This document shows positions 61,481 through 64,000 of a DNA stretch of 64,000 nucleotides, one piece after another. Each line of letters opens with the position of its first letter. The stretch's first letter is position 1. The notes beneath the pieces were generated by a model that did no database searches, had not been told where the DNA came from, and worked only from the letters and a program-made list of their open reading frames with translations. This DNA comes from Chryseobacterium foetidum (GTDB lineage: Bacteria; Bacteroidota; Bacteroidia; Flavobacteriales; Weeksellaceae). Location of the stretch: positions 620,001 to 684,000 of the forward strand of contig NZ_JAMXIA010000001.1 in the NCBI RefSeq assembly GCF_025457425.1, read 5' to 3'. The translations under genes and the position numbers were made by a program.

Positions 61481-62305
61481 GTGAGCGAAGGTAAAGACAT
61501 GTCTTTCTGGGGACATATTGGCGAGCTGAGAGGACATCTCATCCGCGCAATTATAGCGATTATCATCGCAGCATTTATTATCGGATATAATATAGAATGG
61601 ATTATGGATCATGTGTTTTTTGGTCCTACCCGTAATGATTTCCCGACTTTCAGAATTGCCAATCACTTCTCAAGAATGATTTTGGGTGAAGACAGCATCA
61701 CGCTTCCAAAGGATTTTCCTGTGCGTGTACAAAGGCTTTATCAACAGTTTAATGTAATGATGGCAGTATCTATTTTTGGAGGTATCGTTTTGGCCTTTCC
61801 GTACATTATCTGGGAATTGTGGAGATTTATCAGTCCGGCCTTGCATCCGAGAGAGAGAAAAAATTCAATTTTTATTATCAATTCGGTTTGGATACTGTTT
61901 TTAGCAGGAGTTCTTTGCGGTTACTATCTAATTTTACCATTTGCGGTAAATTTTGGGGTGATTTTTAAGATTTCAAACATTATTATTCCGCTTTATGACC
62001 TGAGCGATTACACGACATTGTTTTTACAGGTTGTATTGGGAATGGGTGTTGTATTTTTATTCCCTATTTTGATTTACTTCCTCACATCCATCGGAATTTT
62101 AACGCCGATGTTTATGAGAACGTACCGCCGTCATGCCATAGTTTTAATAATGGTGGTTGCAGCGATTATTACTCCGGCAGACGTTTTAAGTATGATGATG
62201 GCAGCCTTGCCACTTCTTGCTTTATATGAGTTCAGTATTCTGGCTTCGGGATACACTTACAAGAGAGTGCAGAAGGCAAATGCAAGACTCGCAAAACAGG
62301 ATTAA
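61481..62305 (+). CDS. tatC: Sec-independent protein translocase TatC
   Basis: The core membrane receptor of the twin-arginine translocase, 274 residues with six transmembrane segments. The start is GTG 61481; an internal ATG at 61499 would only remove six residues. The N-terminal signature DMSFWGHIGELRGHLIRAI matches the TatC start. FISPALHPRERKNSIF lies in the first periplasmic/cytoplasmic loop, and ITPADVLSMMMAALPLLALYEFSI is near the C-terminus. Genes for TatA/TatB are not in the window. Confidence 0.95.
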   Translation: MSEGKDMSFWGHIGELRGHLIRAIIAIIIAAFIIGYNIEWIMDHVFFGPTRNDFPTFRIANHFSRMILGEDSITLPKDFPVRVQRLYQQFNVMMAVSIFGGIVLAFPYIIWELWRFISPALHPRERKNSIFIINSVWILFLAGVLCGYYLILPFAVNFGVIFKISNIIIPLYDLSDYTTLFLQVVLGMGVVFLFPILIYFLTSIGILTPMFMRTYRRHAIVLIMVVAAIITPADVLSMMMAALPLLALYEFSILASGYTYKRVQKANARLAKQD

Positions 62306-62330
62306 AGAAAATTTCAAACAAATTATATTG

Positions 62331-62363
62331 AGCAGTTTTATTAATTTAAAGCTGCTTTTTTAT
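62331..62363 (+). terminator. Candidate terminator of tatC
   Basis: AGCAG...TTT pairs with AAAGCTGCT (one bulged base) and leads into TTTTTTA. The AT-rich loop weakens the call. Confidence 0.45.
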
Positions 62364-62398
62364 TTTAATTTGATATAAACTGTTACTTCAAGAACATT

Positions 62399-62433
62399 TT
62401 TGCGACTTACCAAAAATTAATTCTCTATTTTTG
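62399..62433 (+). promoter_or_regulatory. Promoter of the M1 peptidase gene
   Basis: TTTG at 62399-62402 is followed after 23 bases by TATTTTTG (62426-62433), 15 bases before the ATG. Both boxes agree with the flavobacterial consensus. Confidence 0.5.
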
Positions 62434-62448
62434 AAATATACATAACCT

Positions 62449-64000
62449 ATGAAAAAAATCACTTTCTCGCTGCTTTTCGCCTCATCACTAGCTTTCGGGC
62501 AGTTTTTTGAGCATGGTAAAACCTTTACAAAACAGGATACTTTAAAAGGTTCAGATACCAAATTCAGGAATTTCTGGGATGTAAAAAGGTATGATCTTTC
62601 AGTTGAACCGGATTTTGCTTCAAAAAGTATTAAAGGAAATAATAAGATCAGTTTTGAAATCACAAAAGACATTTCGAACCCCGTTTTTCAGATTGATTTG
62701 CAAAAACCAATGAAAGCCGATAAAATTGAATGCAGTTTCCCTACGACAAATGTTTTTAAGCAAGATGGAGATTTTATTTTCATTTCCACCAAAAAGAATT
62801 TTAAAAAAGGAGAAAAATATACGATTGACGTAACGTATTCCGGAAAACCGACGATTGCCAAGCGTGCTCCCTGGGACGGTGGATGGGTTTTCACAAAAGA
62901 TGAGAAAGGAAACCCGTGGATGAGCGTTGCTGATGAAGGAATTGGCGCCTCCGTATGGCTTCCGACAAAAGATATCTGGAGCGACGAGCCTGATCAGGGA
63001 ATCACGATGAAAATTATTACTCCGAAAGATCTCGTTGGTATCGGAAACGGAAGACTGATCAGCAAAAAAGAGGAAGGTAACAAAACCGCTTATATCTGGG
63101 AAGTTAAAAATCCAATAAACGCGTACTCTATCATCCCCAACATAGGAAAATACGTGAATTTTAAAGACACATACAATGGCGAAAAAGGAAAGCTTGATTT
63201 GGACTATTGGGTGATTGACTATAATTTAGATAAAGCAAAAAAACAGTTTCAGCAGGTAAAACCGATGCTTGAAGCTTTTGAATATTGGTTCGGTCCCTAT
63301 CCTTTTTATGAAGATTCTTACAAACTCGTTGATTCGCCATATTTAGGAATGGAACATCAGAGCAATATTGCGTACGGAAATCAATATATGAACGGTTATC
63401 TGGGCAGCGACTTATCCGGAACGGGAGTAGGTTTAAAGTGGGATTACATTATTGTTCACGAAAGTGGTCACGAGTGGTTTGCCAACAATATCACCGCAAA
63501 AGATCAGGCAGACATGTGGGTTCATGAAGGTTTTACGATGTATTCTGAAGTGCTTTTTACCGAAAAATATATGGATAAAAAATCCGCCGAGATTTATGCT
63601 CAGGGAGTTCAGCGTTCGATTAGTAATGATGTTCCAATTATTGGGAAATATGGTGTAAGAAATGAAGGCAGCGGCGATATGTATCCTAAAGGTGCGAGCA
63701 TGCTTCACACCATCCGTCAGGTGATTGATAATGATGAGAAATTCAGACAGATTTTACGAGGTTTAAATAAGGATTTTTACCACCAGACAGTTACCACAGA
63801 GCAAATTGAAAAATACATTTCTGATAAATCGGGAATCGACTTTTCGTCGGTTTTTAATCAGTATTTAAGAACTACAGATGTTCCGGTTCTGGAATATTCT
63901 CAAAAAGGAAATGAACTGAAATTTAAATACAGCAAAGTCGTTAAAAATTTTAAACTTCCTTTAAAAATTAGCGGCGAATGGATAAAACCTACTGAAGAAT
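62449..64000 (+). CDS. Secreted M1-family metallopeptidase, cut by the right edge
   Basis: About 517 residues are visible from ATG 62449 (MKKITFSLLFASSLAFGQFF) and no stop is reached. The signal peptide is at about 1-18, with cleavage after FG. The N-terminal beta domain of M1 aminopeptidases follows (RYDLSVEPDFASKSIKGNNK). The zinc site is IIVHESGHEWFANNITAKDQ (HExxH) with the third ligand in MWVHEGFTMYSE. LGMEHQSNIAYGNQYM is the substrate-recognition GxMEN-like motif in variant form. It is probably periplasmic or outer-membrane associated and digests peptides for uptake. Confidence 0.93.
   Translation, partial: MKKITFSLLFASSLAFGQFFEHGKTFTKQDTLKGSDTKFRNFWDVKRYDLSVEPDFASKSIKGNNKISFEITKDISNPVFQIDLQKPMKADKIECSFPTTNVFKQDGDFIFISTKKNFKKGEKYTIDVTYSGKPTIAKRAPWDGGWVFTKDEKGNPWMSVADEGIGASVWLPTKDIWSDEPDQGITMKIITPKDLVGIGNGRLISKKEEGNKTAYIWEVKNPINAYSIIPNIGKYVNFKDTYNGEKGKLDLDYWVIDYNLDKAKKQFQQVKPMLEAFEYWFGPYPFYEDSYKLVDSPYLGMEHQSNIAYGNQYMNGYLGSDLSGTGVGLKWDYIIVHESGHEWFANNITAKDQADMWVHEGFTMYSEVLFTEKYMDKKSAEIYAQGVQRSISNDVPIIGKYGVRNEGSGDMYPKGASMLHTIRQVIDNDEKFRQILRGLNKDFYHQTVTTEQIEKYISDKSGIDFSSVFNQYLRTTDVPVLEYSQKGNELKFKYSKVVKNFKLPLKISGEWIKPTEE

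Overview
The window looks like a chromosomal segment from a Chryseobacterium-like member of the Bacteroidota (Flavobacteriia, family Weeksellaceae). The DNA is AT-rich and the genes mostly lack Shine-Dalgarno sequences. Several intergenic regions carry the flavobacterial -7 promoter box TAnnTTTG. The protein set (GlgC/GlgA/GlgB, HPP protein, secreted M1 peptidase, TPP-riboswitch PnuC-type transporter) fits this group. No rRNA, tRNA, CRISPR array, insertion sequence or prophage was seen. The genus assignment is inference from sequence character, not from a database search.

Layout. Positions 1-2027 hold the 5' part of the 2-oxoglutarate dehydrogenase E1 gene (cut by the window edge), followed by a membrane-anchored SRPBCC protein. 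Positions 3381-8143 form a glycogen operon (glgB-glgA-glgC, minus strand), with a divergent esterase that carries an N-terminal glycogen-binding-like domain. Positions 9715-22183 are the most unusual part. An M17 aminopeptidase is followed by a tight five-gene run (ATP-grasp, alpha/beta hydrolase, second ATP-grasp, YbdK-type carboxylate-amine ligase, class I glutamine amidotransferase). Then come a third ATP-grasp-like protein and a complete cyanophycin set: cyanophycin synthetase, cyanophycinase and isoaspartyl peptidase. I read this as nitrogen-storage polymer metabolism beside an uncharacterised amidoligase pathway.

Positions 23709-30272 are a Ter-type stress operon: two TerD proteins, three TerY-like VWA proteins, a PP2C phosphatase and a kinase with a zinc ribbon. 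A divergent TerD-like gene follows, then a candidate small RNA or attenuator. Positions 31965-34279 hold hisS, an HRDC protein and a short SSB. Positions 35491-37237 hold a deacetylase/formyltransferase pair. Positions 37248-39122 hold a TPP riboswitch, a PnuC-family transporter (probably a thiamine transporter, PnuT) and an acyl-CoA-dehydrogenase-fold flavoprotein.

Positions 39446-45275 contain small metabolic genes, a compact type II restriction-modification pair (Eco47II-like nuclease, and a cytosine methyltransferase with a fused helix-turn-helix) and a DnaJ/KTSC protein. Positions 45690-52115 are a TetR-controlled RND efflux operon with a clear operator-promoter. The remainder holds a CvfB-like RNA-binding protein, dihydrolipoamide dehydrogenase, a glycosyltransferase, a toxin-antitoxin-like pair, recQ, a KpsF-type isomerase, tatC and a secreted M1 metallopeptidase that runs off the right edge. 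Many intergenic gaps hold degenerate short tandem or palindromic repeats of several recurring kinds.
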